NCBI RefSeq assembly: GCF_007830255.1 | Contig: NZ_VLKG01000005.1 | Span: forward strand, 186,001-250,000 | Direction: 5' to 3' | DNA length: 64,000 nucleotides | From: Azomonas agilis | GTDB lineage: Bacteria > Pseudomonadota > Gammaproteobacteria > Pseudomonadales > Pseudomonadaceae | Shown here: in pieces, positions 47,866 through 57,252 of the stretch | How positions within the stretch are numbered: the first letter of the stretch is position 1 | Layout: every line of letters starts with the position of its first letter | Notes under the pieces: model-generated | Database searches by the model: none | The model's input: the letters and a program-made list of their open reading frames with translations, nothing else | Told to the model about the DNA's origin: nothing | Program-made: the position numbers and the translations under genes

Positions 47866-50487
47866 ATGAGCACTGCCTCTTTGTCTTCCGCTGCCTCTAA
47901 TAGTGCTTCTGCGGTTCCACTGGATCGCCTGCGCCGTCGCCGCATGATTGGGACGGCCCTAGCCGTACTGGTATTTAGCTTTGCACTGATCGCTTGTTAC
48001 CATTTGTTGCGGGAGATTAATCCTGCTGCTTTAAGTGAGGCCTTAGCCAAGGTACCGTTTACGGCTATGGGGGGAGCGGTACTGCTGACCTTGTTAGGAT
48101 TTACAGCCTTAGTAGGCTATGAGTGGTCTGCTACTCAGTATGCTGGAGTGCAGCTCCCGCCAAGGGTTTTAATTGGGGGAGGAGCTTGCGCCTTTGCGAT
48201 TAGCAATGCGGTGGGATTGTCGATGTTTTCCGGCGGCGCGGTGCGCTATCGCCTGTATGCGCGTCACGGGTTAACAATGCCCGATGTAGCGCGGATGTCT
48301 CTGTTTGCTAGCCTGTCTTTGGGCTGCAGTTTGCCCCTGTTAGCCGCCTTAGCGGCTTTGATGGATCCTGCGGCCACCGCTTTGGCCCTGCGTTTTTCTG
48401 AGTCCGCGGTCGTGACGCTGGCCTTAGTATTGATCGCAGGCTATGTTATCTTAGGTATAGCTTTAGCTTGGCCCAAGCGTTGTGAGTATCCCAACCCCCA
48501 CAGTTTTTTGATGTATTGGGGGCGTTTTAGCATTCGCCTGCCGGGGCTGAAGTTATCTGCTCTGCAATTGCTGATTACCCTAATGGATGTCATGGCTGCC
48601 GCCGGGGTTTTGTATCTGCTCTTACCTCAGTCTCCGCCCTTTGGCACCTTTTTATTGGTGTACTTATTGGCCTTGGCCGCAGGGGTGCTTAGCCATGTAC
48701 CCGGTGGTGTAGGGGTTTTTGAAGCCGTCATGCTGGGCGTGTTTTCTAAGCAAATTGATCCTGCTTCATTAGCCGCTGCTTTGCTGTTGTATCGCCTGAT
48801 TTACATGCTGCTGCCTTTATTGTTGGCCTGTGTGTGTTTGTTAATTTCAGAAGCTCGGCGTGTTTTACCAGCCCCTTCTCAGCAGACTTTGCAGTTTGCT
48901 TCTGGATTGGCTGCACCTTTACTGGCATTGCTGGTGTTTTTGGGCGGTATCGTACTGCTGTTTTCAGGCGTCACTCCCTCCATTGACACGCGCTTGGAGA
49001 CTTTGGGTTTTCTCATTCCTGACCAACTGATTAATGCTTCGCACTTTGCAGCTAGTTTGGTCGGTGTACTGTGCTTGCTGTTAGCCAATGGCTTGTGGCG
49101 GCGGCAATCAGCGGCTTGGGCCTTAACCCTCTTACTCTTGGTTATTGGGGCAGTGTTTTCCCTGCTTAAAGGCTTTGATTGGGAAGAGGCGGTAATCCTG
49201 TCCTTGATTGCCTTGCTGCTGGCTCTGTTTCGGCGGGCTTTTTACCGGCCCAGTCGTCTGATGGAGCAGCCCTTTACTCCAACCTGCCTGTTGGCCAGTG
49301 CTTGCGTGATCGCGACTTCCATCTGGCTGTTGCTGTTTGCTTATCAGGATATTCCCTACAGCAGTCAACTCTGGTGGCAGTTTGCATTAGACAGTGATGC
49401 CCCGCGTGGGCTACGTGCCGCTTTGGGTAGTGGCTTACTGCTGGTGGTTATTGTCACCATATGGCTGTTACAAGCCCGTTTGCCTGCCATTCGCTTGGCT
49501 TCTGAAGAGGAGTTAGAACGGGCGGCCCAGATTGTCAGTCGCTCCACACAACCAGACGGCGGCTTAGTATTAAGTGGGGATAAAGCTCTACTGTTTCAGG
49601 GCGATGAAGCCTTTTTGATGTATGCCCGGCGTGGGCGCAGCTTGGTGGCTTTGTTTGATCCTATCGGTTCTCCCCAAGCGCGGGCGGAGTTGATTTGGCA
49701 ATTCCGTGATCTCTGTGATCTACATCATGCGCGTCCGGTGTTCTATCAGGTACGGCCTGAAAATTTACCGCTGTATATGGATATTGGCCTGATCGCGGTG
49801 AAATTGGGTGAAGAGGCACGGGTTAACCTGAAAAGCTTTTGCTTAGAGCAAAAGTGTAAAGAGATGAAGGAGTTGCGCTATACCCTAAGTCGAGGGCAGC
49901 GCGATGGTTTGGTGTTGGAGTTTTACCGTCCCGGTCAAGCGCCCTTAGCCGAACTCAAGCCGATTTCCGATGCTTGGCTGGAAGTGAAGCAAGTACGAGA
50001 AAAAGGCTTTTCCTTGGGACGTTTTAGCGAATCCTATTTGAAGTATTTTCCTATGGTGGTGGTGCGGCATCAGGGGCAAGCGGTGGCCTTTGCCAATTTG
50101 CTGGAAACCAATGTACAGGAGTTAGCCAGCTTGGACTTGATGCGGGTCTTACCCCATGCACCTAAGCTGACGATGGAGTTTATGATGCTGGGCTTGATTT
50201 TGGAGTATCAGCGTCGAGGTTATGCTCAATTTAGTTTAGGCATGGTGCCTTTATCCGGTCTGCAACCGCGTCGTGGTGCGCCCTTGTCTCAGCGTTTGGG
50301 CGCTTTGGTGTTTCAGCGCGGAGAGTCTTTCTATAACTTCCAAGGGCTGCGGCGCTTTAAAGAAAAATTTCAGCCCACGTGGGAGCCGCGTTATCTGGCG
50401 GTTCCAACCGGGCTTGATCCCTTGGTCGCTATGGCCGACACCGCTGCCTTGATTGCCGGTGGTTTGACCGGATTGGTAAAACGCTAA
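47866..50487 (+). CDS. mprF: MprF/LpiA, aminoacyl-phosphatidylglycerol synthase and flippase
   Basis: MprF transfers Lys or Ala from aminoacyl-tRNA to phosphatidylglycerol and moves the lipid to the outer leaflet, reducing membrane charge. The 873-residue protein has an integral-membrane flippase domain (SMFSGGAVRYRLYARHGLT and LSHVPGGVGVFEAVMLG, about 14 helices in residues 30-540) and a C-terminal DUF2156 synthase domain (about 550-860) with FDPIGSP, LGEEARVNLKSFCLEQK and FSLGMVPLSGLQPRRG. acvB follows after eight bases. Which amino acid is used is not visible. Confidence 0.9.
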   Translation: MSTASLSSAASNSASAVPLDRLRRRRMIGTALAVLVFSFALIACYHLLREINPAALSEALAKVPFTAMGGAVLLTLLGFTALVGYEWSATQYAGVQLPPRVLIGGGACAFAISNAVGLSMFSGGAVRYRLYARHGLTMPDVARMSLFASLSLGCSLPLLAALAALMDPAATALALRFSESAVVTLALVLIAGYVILGIALAWPKRCEYPNPHSFLMYWGRFSIRLPGLKLSALQLLITLMDVMAAAGVLYLLLPQSPPFGTFLLVYLLALAAGVLSHVPGGVGVFEAVMLGVFSKQIDPASLAAALLLYRLIYMLLPLLLACVCLLISEARRVLPAPSQQTLQFASGLAAPLLALLVFLGGIVLLFSGVTPSIDTRLETLGFLIPDQLINASHFAASLVGVLCLLLANGLWRRQSAAWALTLLLLVIGAVFSLLKGFDWEEAVILSLIALLLALFRRAFYRPSRLMEQPFTPTCLLASACVIATSIWLLLFAYQDIPYSSQLWWQFALDSDAPRGLRAALGSGLLLVVIVTIWLLQARLPAIRLASEEELERAAQIVSRSTQPDGGLVLSGDKALLFQGDEAFLMYARRGRSLVALFDPIGSPQARAELIWQFRDLCDLHHARPVFYQVRPENLPLYMDIGLIAVKLGEEARVNLKSFCLEQKCKEMKELRYTLSRGQRDGLVLEFYRPGQAPLAELKPISDAWLEVKQVREKGFSLGRFSESYLKYFPMVVVRHQGQAVAFANLLETNVQELASLDLMRVLPHAPKLTMEFMMLGLILEYQRRGYAQFSLGMVPLSGLQPRRGAPLSQRLGALVFQRGESFYNFQGLRRFKEKFQPTWEPRYLAVPTGLDPLVAMADTAALIAGGLTGLVKR

Positions 50488-50495
50488 GGAGCGTT

Positions 50496-51755
50496 ATGAA
50501 GTACCGACTGCTTGGATGGGGTGTGCTGGGCTTATGGTTGGCTACAGTTTTGGTATGGCTTATTTGGCCGGTTTCCAGCGCCCATTTGGAGCGCTTTCCT
50601 ATGGGGGGCGGCGGGTGGGTGAAGCGTGCCACTCCAGCAGATGATCCTAAAGCCCATCTGTTGTTGGTGGTAACGGAACAACAGCAATTAAGCGATGAAC
50701 AGTTACTCAAACTAGCCGCTGAAAATGGAGCTCAAAGCCTACAGTTGGTCTTAGGGGCTCCAGACTGTGTGGCTCAAGATCAGATTTTTCAGGAGGCGGT
50801 TAAGCGGTTAGGCGCTACTCCTGATCTGGTCGCGGGTATTGATCGTGGGGCTGCTTATGCTTGGCGTTGGTTAGCCAATCAAAATGAGCATGAATCAGCG
50901 CTGGCGCTGTCCGTGGGGTTTTCTGTCAAGCATCTTGACTGCGATCAGCCTTTGCCACAGGCCGTGGTTAAAGGTCGGTGGCGAGTCGCTTGGAATGACA
51001 GCCCCGATGAGGCCAGTGCTGTTTTTGTGCGTAACCAACCCCAAGCAGAGATTGCCATCAGTCCTTACGGTACGCCTTTGCCGGTGGTGCTGTTTAGCCA
51101 AATTAAACGGGCGCTGCAAGGGCAGGCCGACCCCGTCCCTGTGGTAGAAGTACCGGCTAAAGCTCCGGCTCTGGACACCTTGACCCTGTTTTATTCCGGT
51201 GATGGCGGTTGGCGTGACTTGGATCGCGATATTGCTGAGCGTATGGCGCAACAAGGGTTTCCGGTCGTGGGTATTGATGTACTGCGCTATTTTTGGCAGC
51301 ACAAAAGTCTGGAACAGGCGGCGGCTGACCTAGAGCAGTTGATGCAGCACTACCGCGAGCGCTGGGGGATTAAGCGTTTTGTATTCGCGGGTTATTCCTT
51401 TGGGGCCGATATTCTGCCGGCTCTGTATAACCGTCTGCCAGTAACGGATCAACAACAAACCGATGCATTGCTGCTGTTGGCTTTGGCTCGTAGCGGTGGT
51501 TTGGAGGTTGAAGTCCAGGGATGGTTAGGCGAAGTAGGCGATGACTTTAAAACTGGGCCTGAGTTGGTCAAGATTCCAGAGCGCAAGCTGTTTTGTGTGT
51601 ATGGATTGGAGGAGCAAGCCGAGAGTGGCTGCACCCAAGCCGAGTTTAAAGGCGAGGTGTTGGCGTTACCGGGAGGCCATCATTTCGATCAAAACTATGA
51701 GGCTTTGGCGGAACGTTTGATGGCGGTAATTCGTGCCCGTCAAAACGCTCCTTAA
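50496..51755 (+). CDS. acvB: AcvB/VirJ family periplasmic hydrolase
   Basis: AcvB proteins hydrolyse aminoacyl-phosphatidylglycerol and so balance MprF activity in other bacteria. The 419-residue protein has an N-terminal signal or anchor (YRLLGWGVLGLWLATVLVWL), a VirJ domain with FYSGDGGWRDLDRDIAE and the lipase-type nucleophile GYSFGAD, and the His near LPGGHHFDQNYE. The short gap after mprF supports shared expression. Length, about 420, fits AcvB rather than the shorter VirJ. Confidence 0.88.
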   Translation: MKYRLLGWGVLGLWLATVLVWLIWPVSSAHLERFPMGGGGWVKRATPADDPKAHLLLVVTEQQQLSDEQLLKLAAENGAQSLQLVLGAPDCVAQDQIFQEAVKRLGATPDLVAGIDRGAAYAWRWLANQNEHESALALSVGFSVKHLDCDQPLPQAVVKGRWRVAWNDSPDEASAVFVRNQPQAEIAISPYGTPLPVVLFSQIKRALQGQADPVPVVEVPAKAPALDTLTLFYSGDGGWRDLDRDIAERMAQQGFPVVGIDVLRYFWQHKSLEQAAADLEQLMQHYRERWGIKRFVFAGYSFGADILPALYNRLPVTDQQQTDALLLLALARSGGLEVEVQGWLGEVGDDFKTGPELVKIPERKLFCVYGLEEQAESGCTQAEFKGEVLALPGGHHFDQNYEALAERLMAVIRARQNAP

Positions 51756-51760
51756 TACAG

Positions 51761-51789
51761 CAGGCTTGAGCCTGTCTGTTAAGACAGAC
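51761..51789. terminator. Two tandem hairpins between acvB and ahpF
   Basis: CAGGCT/AGCCTG (51761-51774) and GTCTGT/ACAGAC (51774-51789) are two short perfect stems side by side, between convergent gene ends. There is no T run, so termination is likely but unproven. Confidence 0.4.
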
Positions 51790-51799
51790 TCCCCAGAGT

Positions 51800-53362
51800 T
51801 TAAGCCGGTGCTGAGGTGCGAATCAGATGATCGAAGGCGGTTAAGGCCGCTTTAGCCCCTTCGCCCACGGCAATCACGATTTGCTTGTAAGGTACAGTGG
51901 TGACATCACCCGCTGCCAGAATGCCCGGCAATGAGGTTTGGCCCCGCTCATCAATCACGACTTCACCGTGGGTACTCAGCTCTACGGTGCCTTTGAGCCA
52001 ATCGGTGTTAGGGATTAAACCGATTTGCACGAACACCCCTTCTAGCTCCAAGCTGTGGTATTCGCTGGAGTTGCGGTCTTTATAGACTAACCCGTTGACC
52101 TTGTTACCATCGCCTTTCACTTCGCTGATTTGAGCGTAGGTAATGACCGTCACGTTGTGCAGGCTGAGCAGCTTGCGTTGTAGCACGGCATCGGCTTTGA
52201 GTACGCTATTGGTCAGCAGGGTGACATGGGCGACGACACCGGCCAAATCAATGGCGGCTTCTACTCCAGAGTTTCCACCACCAATCACGGCCACACGCTT
52301 GCCTTTGAACAGCGGGCCGTCGCAGTGCGGGCAATAGGCTACCCCCTTGGATCGGTATTCTTTCTCGCCGGGGACATTCATTTCACGCCAGCGAGCTCCG
52401 GTAGCCAGAATCACGGTTTTGGCCTTTAAGGAGGCACCGGACTCAAAGCGCACTTCGTTCAAACCACCGGCTACGGAGGCTGGAATCAGTTGGCTGGCGC
52501 GTTGCAGGTTCATCACGTCCACTTCGTATTGGCGCACGTGGCTTTCCAGAGCCGCTGCTAAGACCGGGCCTTCGGTTTCGAGGACGGAGATAAAGTTTTC
52601 GATGGCCAGAGTATCCAGCACCTGACCGCCAAAGCGCTCGGCTACCAATCCGGTGCGGATACCTTTACGGGCGGCATAGATTGCTGCTGAAGCTCCAGCC
52701 GGGCCACCGCCAACGATCAGCACATCAAAGGCTTGTTTGGCTTTGAGTTTTTCGGCTTCACGAGCACTAGAGCCCGTATCCAATTTGCCTAAAATCTCAG
52801 CCAGCTCCATACGCCCTTGGCCGAAGGGTTGGCCGTTCAGGTAGATGGTAGGCACGGCCATGATCTGGCGTTCTTCGACCTCAGCTTGGAACAGCGCCCC
52901 ATCAATAGCAACGTGCTTGATCTTGGGGTTAAGCACCGCCATCAGGTTGAGGGCCTGTACCACATCCGGGCAATTCTGGCAGGACAGGGAGAAATAGGTT
53001 TCGAACCGGTATTCACCGTCCAGTGCTTTAACTTGCTCAATGGTTTCTGCACTGGCTTTGGAGGGATAGCCGCCGGTTTGCAGCAGGGCCAGAATTAACG
53101 AGGTAAATTCGTGGCCCATGGGCAGCCCGGCAAAGCGCAGGCTGATTTGCTCTCCGGGGCTGTTGAGGGCAAAAGAAGGCTTGCGCGCATCCTGTCCCTG
53201 AGTATTGAGGCTCAGTTGATTGGAGAGACCGGCGATATCCTGCAAAAGCTCCAGCATCTCTTTGGATTTTTCACTGTCATCCAAAGAGGCTTCGATTTCC
53301 ACCGGACGGGTAATTTTTTCCAAGTAGGCTTTCAGTTGACCTTTGAGGCTATCGTCCAACAT
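51800..53362 (-). CDS. ahpF: Alkyl hydroperoxide reductase subunit AhpF
   Basis: AhpF passes electrons from NADH to the peroxidase AhpC. The 520-residue protein has a tandem thioredoxin domain with the N-terminal CQNCPDV site (about residue 125), the FAD motif [19 protein letters not shown], the redox site [23 protein letters not shown] and [14 protein letters not shown] 53362 gives [10 protein letters not shown] and has GGAG nine bases upstream. ahpC is not adjacent. Confidence 0.94.
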   Translation of the reverse strand: MLDDSLKGQLKAYLEKITRPVEIEASLDDSEKSKEMLELLQDIAGLSNQLSLNTQGQDARKPSFALNSPGEQISLRFAGLPMGHEFTSLILALLQTGGYPSKASAETIEQVKALDGEYRFETYFSLSCQNCPDVVQALNLMAVLNPKIKHVAIDGALFQAEVEERQIMAVPTIYLNGQPFGQGRMELAEILGKLDTGSSAREAEKLKAKQAFDVLIVGGGPAGASAAIYAARKGIRTGLVAERFGGQVLDTLAIENFISVLETEGPVLAAALESHVRQYEVDVMNLQRASQLIPASVAGGLNEVRFESGASLKAKTVILATGARWREMNVPGEKEYRSKGVAYCPHCDGPLFKGKRVAVIGGGNSGVEAAIDLAGVVAHVTLLTNSVLKADAVLQRKLLSLHNVTVITYAQISEVKGDGNKVNGLVYKDRNSSEYHSLELEGVFVQIGLIPNTDWLKGTVELSTHGEVVIDERGQTSLPGILAAGDVTTVPYKQIVIAVGEGAKAALTAFDHLIRTSAPA

Positions 53363-53405
53363 GCGCATACACTCCGTAATTAAGAAAGGGCCGCGTGAAC
53401 TTAAT

Positions 53406-53432
53406 AGGATAAATCCTGCGTTAGGACTACCT
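53406..53432. promoter_or_regulatory. Paired inverted repeats upstream of ahpF
   Basis: AGGATAAATCCT (53406-53417) is a near-perfect palindrome and is followed by AGGACTACCT (53423-53432), so AGG...CCT half sites recur about every 17 bases. It could be an operator for ahpF. It does not fit the OxyR consensus well. Confidence 0.3.
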
Positions 53433-53508
53433 TAAGCCCATTGGGTGTTTTAGTTAAATTAATTAATCCACTAGTGTTAATTAGGTATGACTATATTGAG
53501 AGCAGAGC

Positions 53509-54042
53509 TCAGTCGGTGAGGGCGCGTACCTGTTTGGCTTCCAAACGGTAGGCGGCATCGGCGAGGTCATTCTGGATTTTCTCGATCTTCAGAGCACCTT
53601 CTACCCAAAGAGGATCATACAGATCGCTCAATGCAAAACCCTTGGGGTAGTGCACCAGAATGATTTGGTTGGGTGGTGGCGGTGGGACGTGAATGCAGGC
53701 TCCGGGATAGGGCACGAGGAAAAACTGGGTCATACGTCCTTTAGCATCTTGCTCAAGGGGAACCGCGTAGCCTGCCAATCGAACTGACTTATTGTGCAGA
53801 GCCGGTACGGTTTTGCCGGAGTACATCACCTCCGGCAATCCTGGGGCTTGTTTAAGGCGCTGTTGATCGGTAAAGCCTTGAGCTTCTGGGGTGATGTGAT
53901 CAATTTCGGGCATATCTTCTAGGGCTTGCCGATCTTCGGCCGGCATCAGTTCTAGCCAGTCCAACTCCTGAGGGGCTGCCTGAGCCCCAGTGATTCCGGC
54001 TAATCCCAACAGCAGTATCAGACCGCAGAGCCCATAGCGCAT
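53509..54042 (-). CDS. DUF3299 exported protein
   Basis: The 177-residue protein has a signal peptide RYGLCGLILLLGLAGITGAQAA, then NKSVRLAGYAVPLEQDAKGRMTQFFLVPYPGACIH and the unusual Pro run VPPPPPNQIILVHY, which is characteristic of DUF3299. Function is unknown; the conserved Cys-His after GACIHV suggests a metal or redox site. It lies 11 bases after purK, so it may be cotranscribed with purEK by position only. Confidence 0.82.
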   Translation of the reverse strand: MRYGLCGLILLLGLAGITGAQAAPQELDWLELMPAEDRQALEDMPEIDHITPEAQGFTDQQRLKQAPGLPEVMYSGKTVPALHNKSVRLAGYAVPLEQDAKGRMTQFFLVPYPGACIHVPPPPPNQIILVHYPKGFALSDLYDPLWVEGALKIEKIQNDLADAAYRLEAKQVRALTD

Positions 54043-54053
54043 ACGAAAGCCTC

Positions 54054-55139
54054 CTACCTCTGTGCGAGCAAGTTGCTGGCCAGACTGATGTTTTGCTCTA
54101 AAGTGGCAGGGTCTGAAGCGCAGAGGCTGATGTGCCCCACCTTACGGCCCGCTTTAAAGGCTTTGCCGTAGTGATGTAGGTGCGCATCGGCAATACTCAG
54201 TACCTGCTCTGTACTGGGCACGGAGCCGATGCAGTTCAGCATCGCGCTGTGGCAGCGGCGGGCGGTGGAGCCTAGGGGTAAACCAGAAATGGCGCGCAGG
54301 TGTTGTTCAAATTGGCTGCATTCTGCCCCCTCAATCGTCCAATGTCCTGAGTTATGAACACGGGGTGCTATTTCGTTGGCTTTTAGTCCGCCATCAACCT
54401 CAAAGAACTCAAAGGCCAACACTCCGACATAATCCAGTTGTTTCAGCACTCGGCCCACATAGTCTTCCGCTTTGGCTTGTAGGGGATGCTCAGTGCTGGC
54501 GATGGATAGGTGCAAAATACCTTCGATGTGGGTGTTGTGTACTAGGGGATAGAAACGGGTTTCGCCACTGCGGGCGCGCACTGCAATCAAGGATACTTCG
54601 CCGGTGAAGGGGACAAAGCCCTCTAAAATACAGGGCACCGCGCCTAAGTCTGCAAAAGCCTCGGTGACATCCGCCGGAGTACGTAGCACTTTTTGCCCTT
54701 TACCATCGTAGCCAAGGGTGCGCGTCTTAAGTACCGCAGGCAGCCCGATGCGCTCGACGGCTTGGTTTAAGTCGGTTTGGCTGAGGATGTTGGCAAACTC
54801 TGGGGTTGGGATGCCCAGATCGCGGAATAAGGATTTTTCCAGCCAGCGGTCACGGGCAATGCGTAAGGCTTCTGCGGCGGGGTAAACCGGCACAAACTGG
54901 CCGAGGAAGGCGACGGTTTCAGCCGGTACGCTTTCAAACTCAAAGGTGACTAAATCCACCGCTTCAGCGAGTTGGCGTAGGGCGTTCTGGTCTGTGTACT
55001 CCGCTTGGATGTGCTGTCCTAAGACCGCCGCACAGGCATCGGGAGCGGGATCAAGAAAAACAAACTTCATATCCAACGGAATACCTGCTAATGCCAGCAT
55101 ACGACCTAGCTGGCCAGCACCGATAACACCGATTTTCAT
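54054..55139 (-). CDS. purK: N5-carboxyaminoimidazole ribonucleotide synthase
   Basis: PurK makes N5-CAIR from AIR, bicarbonate and ATP in purine synthesis. The 361-residue ATP-grasp protein has MKIGVIGAGQLGRMLA, VLKTRTLGYDGKGQKVL, ILEGFVPFTGEVSLIAVR and EIAPRVHNSGHWTIEG. It follows purE by 87 bases, the usual order. Confidence 0.96.
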   Translation of the reverse strand: MKIGVIGAGQLGRMLALAGIPLDMKFVFLDPAPDACAAVLGQHIQAEYTDQNALRQLAEAVDLVTFEFESVPAETVAFLGQFVPVYPAAEALRIARDRWLEKSLFRDLGIPTPEFANILSQTDLNQAVERIGLPAVLKTRTLGYDGKGQKVLRTPADVTEAFADLGAVPCILEGFVPFTGEVSLIAVRARSGETRFYPLVHNTHIEGILHLSIASTEHPLQAKAEDYVGRVLKQLDYVGVLAFEFFEVDGGLKANEIAPRVHNSGHWTIEGAECSQFEQHLRAISGLPLGSTARRCHSAMLNCIGSVPSTEQVLSIADAHLHHYGKAFKAGRKVGHISLCASDPATLEQNISLASNLLAQR

Positions 55140-55226
55140 GGATGGAGTGCTCCAAGACAGGTCGCAGTGCCGGAGGCGGCCTGATCATGCAGGGCATTTA
55201 GAGGGCTCCGGCAGCCCTTTTGAGGC

Positions 55227-55718
55227 TTAAAAATCGCGTGGATCAGGGTTATCCAACACGGTTTGGGTTTGATCTTCGCGAAATTTCTTCAGTGCGTTCT
55301 GGTATTGGGGAAACTCATGGCCCAAGATACCAGCGGCCAGCAAAGCGGCGTTCACGGCTCCTGCTTTGCCGATGGCTAGGGTGGCGACGGGAATTCCCGC
55401 AGGCATCTGTACGATGGACAGCAAAGAGTCAACACCCGATAACATAGAAGACTGTACCGGAACCCCTAATACGGGAATATGAGTTTTAGCCGCACACATG
55501 CCGGGTAAGTGGGCTGCGCCGCCAGCTCCAGCAATAATGACGCGCAGACCCCGCTGTTCTGCCTGTTCTGCGTACTGGAACAGTAAATCGGGCGTTCGGT
55601 GAGCGGAAACAACCTGAACTTCGTGTGGAATGCCCAAGCGTTCTAGCATATCTGCGGTATGGCTCATGGTGGCCCAGTCGGACTTGGAGCCCATGATTAC
55701 GCCTACCAGTGCGCTCAT
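55227..55718 (-). CDS. purE: N5-carboxyaminoimidazole ribonucleotide mutase
   Basis: PurE moves the carboxyl of N5-CAIR to carbon. The 163-residue protein has [43 protein letters not shown] and [12 protein letters not shown] 55718 has AGAGG nine bases upstream; the longer frame from 55769 adds 17 unrelated residues. It is class I by length and motif. Confidence 0.96.
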   Translation of the reverse strand: MSALVGVIMGSKSDWATMSHTADMLERLGIPHEVQVVSAHRTPDLLFQYAEQAEQRGLRVIIAGAGGAAHLPGMCAAKTHIPVLGVPVQSSMLSGVDSLLSIVQMPAGIPVATLAIGKAGAVNAALLAAGILGHEFPQYQNALKKFREDQTQTVLDNPDPRDF

Positions 55719-55750
55719 AGTTGTGCCTCTTGTTGCAGCGCCGCTGGCGC

Positions 55751-55785
55751 AATAAAAATAATAAGCCACGCAAAGGGCGTGGCTT
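55751..55785 (-). terminator. Intrinsic terminator after the HD-GYP gene, before purE
   Basis: On the minus strand AAGCCACGC (55785-55777) and GCGTGGCTT (55771-55763) form a nine-pair stem, followed by ATTATTTTTATT. It ends the HD-GYP transcript 63 bases after its stop. It also lies 45 bases before the purE start, so it could in principle be an attenuator of purEK. Confidence 0.75.
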
Positions 55786-55848
55786 GTAAGGTTAACTTCG
55801 ATCCAGTTTGGCTTCGAAACGCCGCAGTATACCTGAAAACCCTAGGCG

Positions 55849-56943
55849 CTATTCCAGTCCCCTAATGGGCTGTTGGTCGAGTGGTTTAGGGTCAGAAAAG
55901 TGCTGATGTAGTTGTTCCAGCTCATCCCGAATATCCAACATGACACGCACCAGTTTTGGGTCGAAATGGTGGCCAGATTGCTCCTGAATAAAGCTCCAGG
56001 TCTCTTCTAGGGGCCAAGGTTTTTTATAGGGGCGCACGGAGCGTAAGGCATCGTAGACATCACACAGGGCTACAATGCGGGCCGCGAGTGGAATGGCTTC
56101 CCCAGCCAATCCGTTGGGGTAACCGTTGCCATTCCATTTTTCATGATGATTTAAGGCGATCTCAGCCGCCATAGCCATGAGAGGGGCATGCTGAAAATCA
56201 TGAAGAATTTCGTAACCAATACGGGCATGGGTATTCATGATCTGCCGTTCTGCCTCCGTCAATCGACTCGATTTGTTGAGAATTTGGTCTGGGATAGCGA
56301 TTTTTCCAATGTCATGCATGGGCGCTGCCTGACGGATGCTCTCTACCCATTCAGCAGATTGGCCAGAGGCCTTGGCTAATAGAGCCGCCAGTTCACCAAT
56401 CCGCAGGATGTGATTACCGGTTTCGTTGTCTCGATACTGTGCCGCCCGACATAGGCTGCGTAGCGTGGCTTTGTGAGTTTCAGCCAGTTGTTGTGCCCGT
56501 TCTTGTACTCGTTGCTCCAGTAGCTTGCGTTCTGCTTTAAGGCTTTGACTGGCTAGGCTGAGGTTTAGGTTGGTGCGTACTCGCAAGAGTAATTCGGGTA
56601 CATCAACGGGGGTATAGATGCAATCGTTAGCGCCTAGTTGTAAGGCTCGGCGGCGTTCTTGGGCCTCGTTGAGGGTGGTTGCTATCAAAATAGGGGCACA
56701 AGAGATATCCCGTGTACTGAAGGCTTTAAGGATGTCAAAGCCATCGGGGGCGGGCATATTTAAATCCAGCAGCAATAAATCCCAAGGATTGTGCTGTAGC
56801 CATAACAGCCCTGCTGCCGAGTTGGTAAAAGACTTTATCTGTTGGATGCCGAGGGTGCGTAAGCTGGATTCCAATAGGTCTAGGTTAGTGGTTGTGTTAT
56901 CAATGACCACCACTTGAGCCTTGCATAGTGCTTCCGGCAACAT
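55849..56943 (-). CDS. Response regulator with HD-GYP c-di-GMP phosphodiesterase domain
   Basis: The 364-residue protein joins a receiver domain (about 8-125) to an HD-GYP domain (about 160-345). HD-GYP marks are intact: HDIGKIAIPDQIL, HHEKWNGNGYPNGL and HHFDPKLV, so c-di-GMP hydrolysis is expected. The receiver keeps the phospho-acceptor in LLLLDLNMP, but its first acidic pair is DN rather than DD, and the conserved Lys of the KP motif appears as Thr in IYTPVD. Phosphorylation signalling may thus be altered. It lies downstream of a histidine kinase gene on the same strand, across 309 bases. Confidence 0.85.
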   Translation of the reverse strand: MLPEALCKAQVVVIDNTTTNLDLLESSLRTLGIQQIKSFTNSAAGLLWLQHNPWDLLLLDLNMPAPDGFDILKAFSTRDISCAPILIATTLNEAQERRRALQLGANDCIYTPVDVPELLLRVRTNLNLSLASQSLKAERKLLEQRVQERAQQLAETHKATLRSLCRAAQYRDNETGNHILRIGELAALLAKASGQSAEWVESIRQAAPMHDIGKIAIPDQILNKSSRLTEAERQIMNTHARIGYEILHDFQHAPLMAMAAEIALNHHEKWNGNGYPNGLAGEAIPLAARIVALCDVYDALRSVRPYKKPWPLEETWSFIQEQSGHHFDPKLVRVMLDIRDELEQLHQHFSDPKPLDQQPIRGLE

Positions 56944-57252
56944 TGAATCTCCTTATAATTTTTTTACGAGATCGTATGTCTTCCTAGGGCGATGGATTAA
57001 GCAGCACGGCTGAAGGCTTACAATCAATAAGCAGTCCATATGCAAAAGTGAGCAGAATGATCACAGGGGCTGCTTCGGTTAGACTTAGACAGTGTAGTCT
57101 AGGTGATAGCTTAGCCCCCTTAATCCAGAGAGTTCAGGGGGAATGGCATTGATTATTGTGGGGATACTTATATCAGTAGGCTAGCACCTCTTATCTGAGT
57201 ACAGCCGCAAACCTGCCTTAGCGATAGAGCGTTTTTGGCTTATCTGGTTTGA
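56944..57252 (-). other. Intergenic region between HD-GYP regulator and kinase
   Basis: This 309-base stretch has no convincing gene. It holds a palindrome TAGAC/GTCTA at 57086-57101 preceded by a repeated TTAGAC, and CCCCCT/AGGGGG about 15 bases apart near 57116-57143. They may be kinase terminator or regulator promoter elements; I cannot assign them. Confidence 0.4.

Noticed and set aside
53406-53432. OxyR site upstream of ahpF
   Set aside because: Only one ATAG-like quarter site fits; the rest of the OxyR pattern does not.
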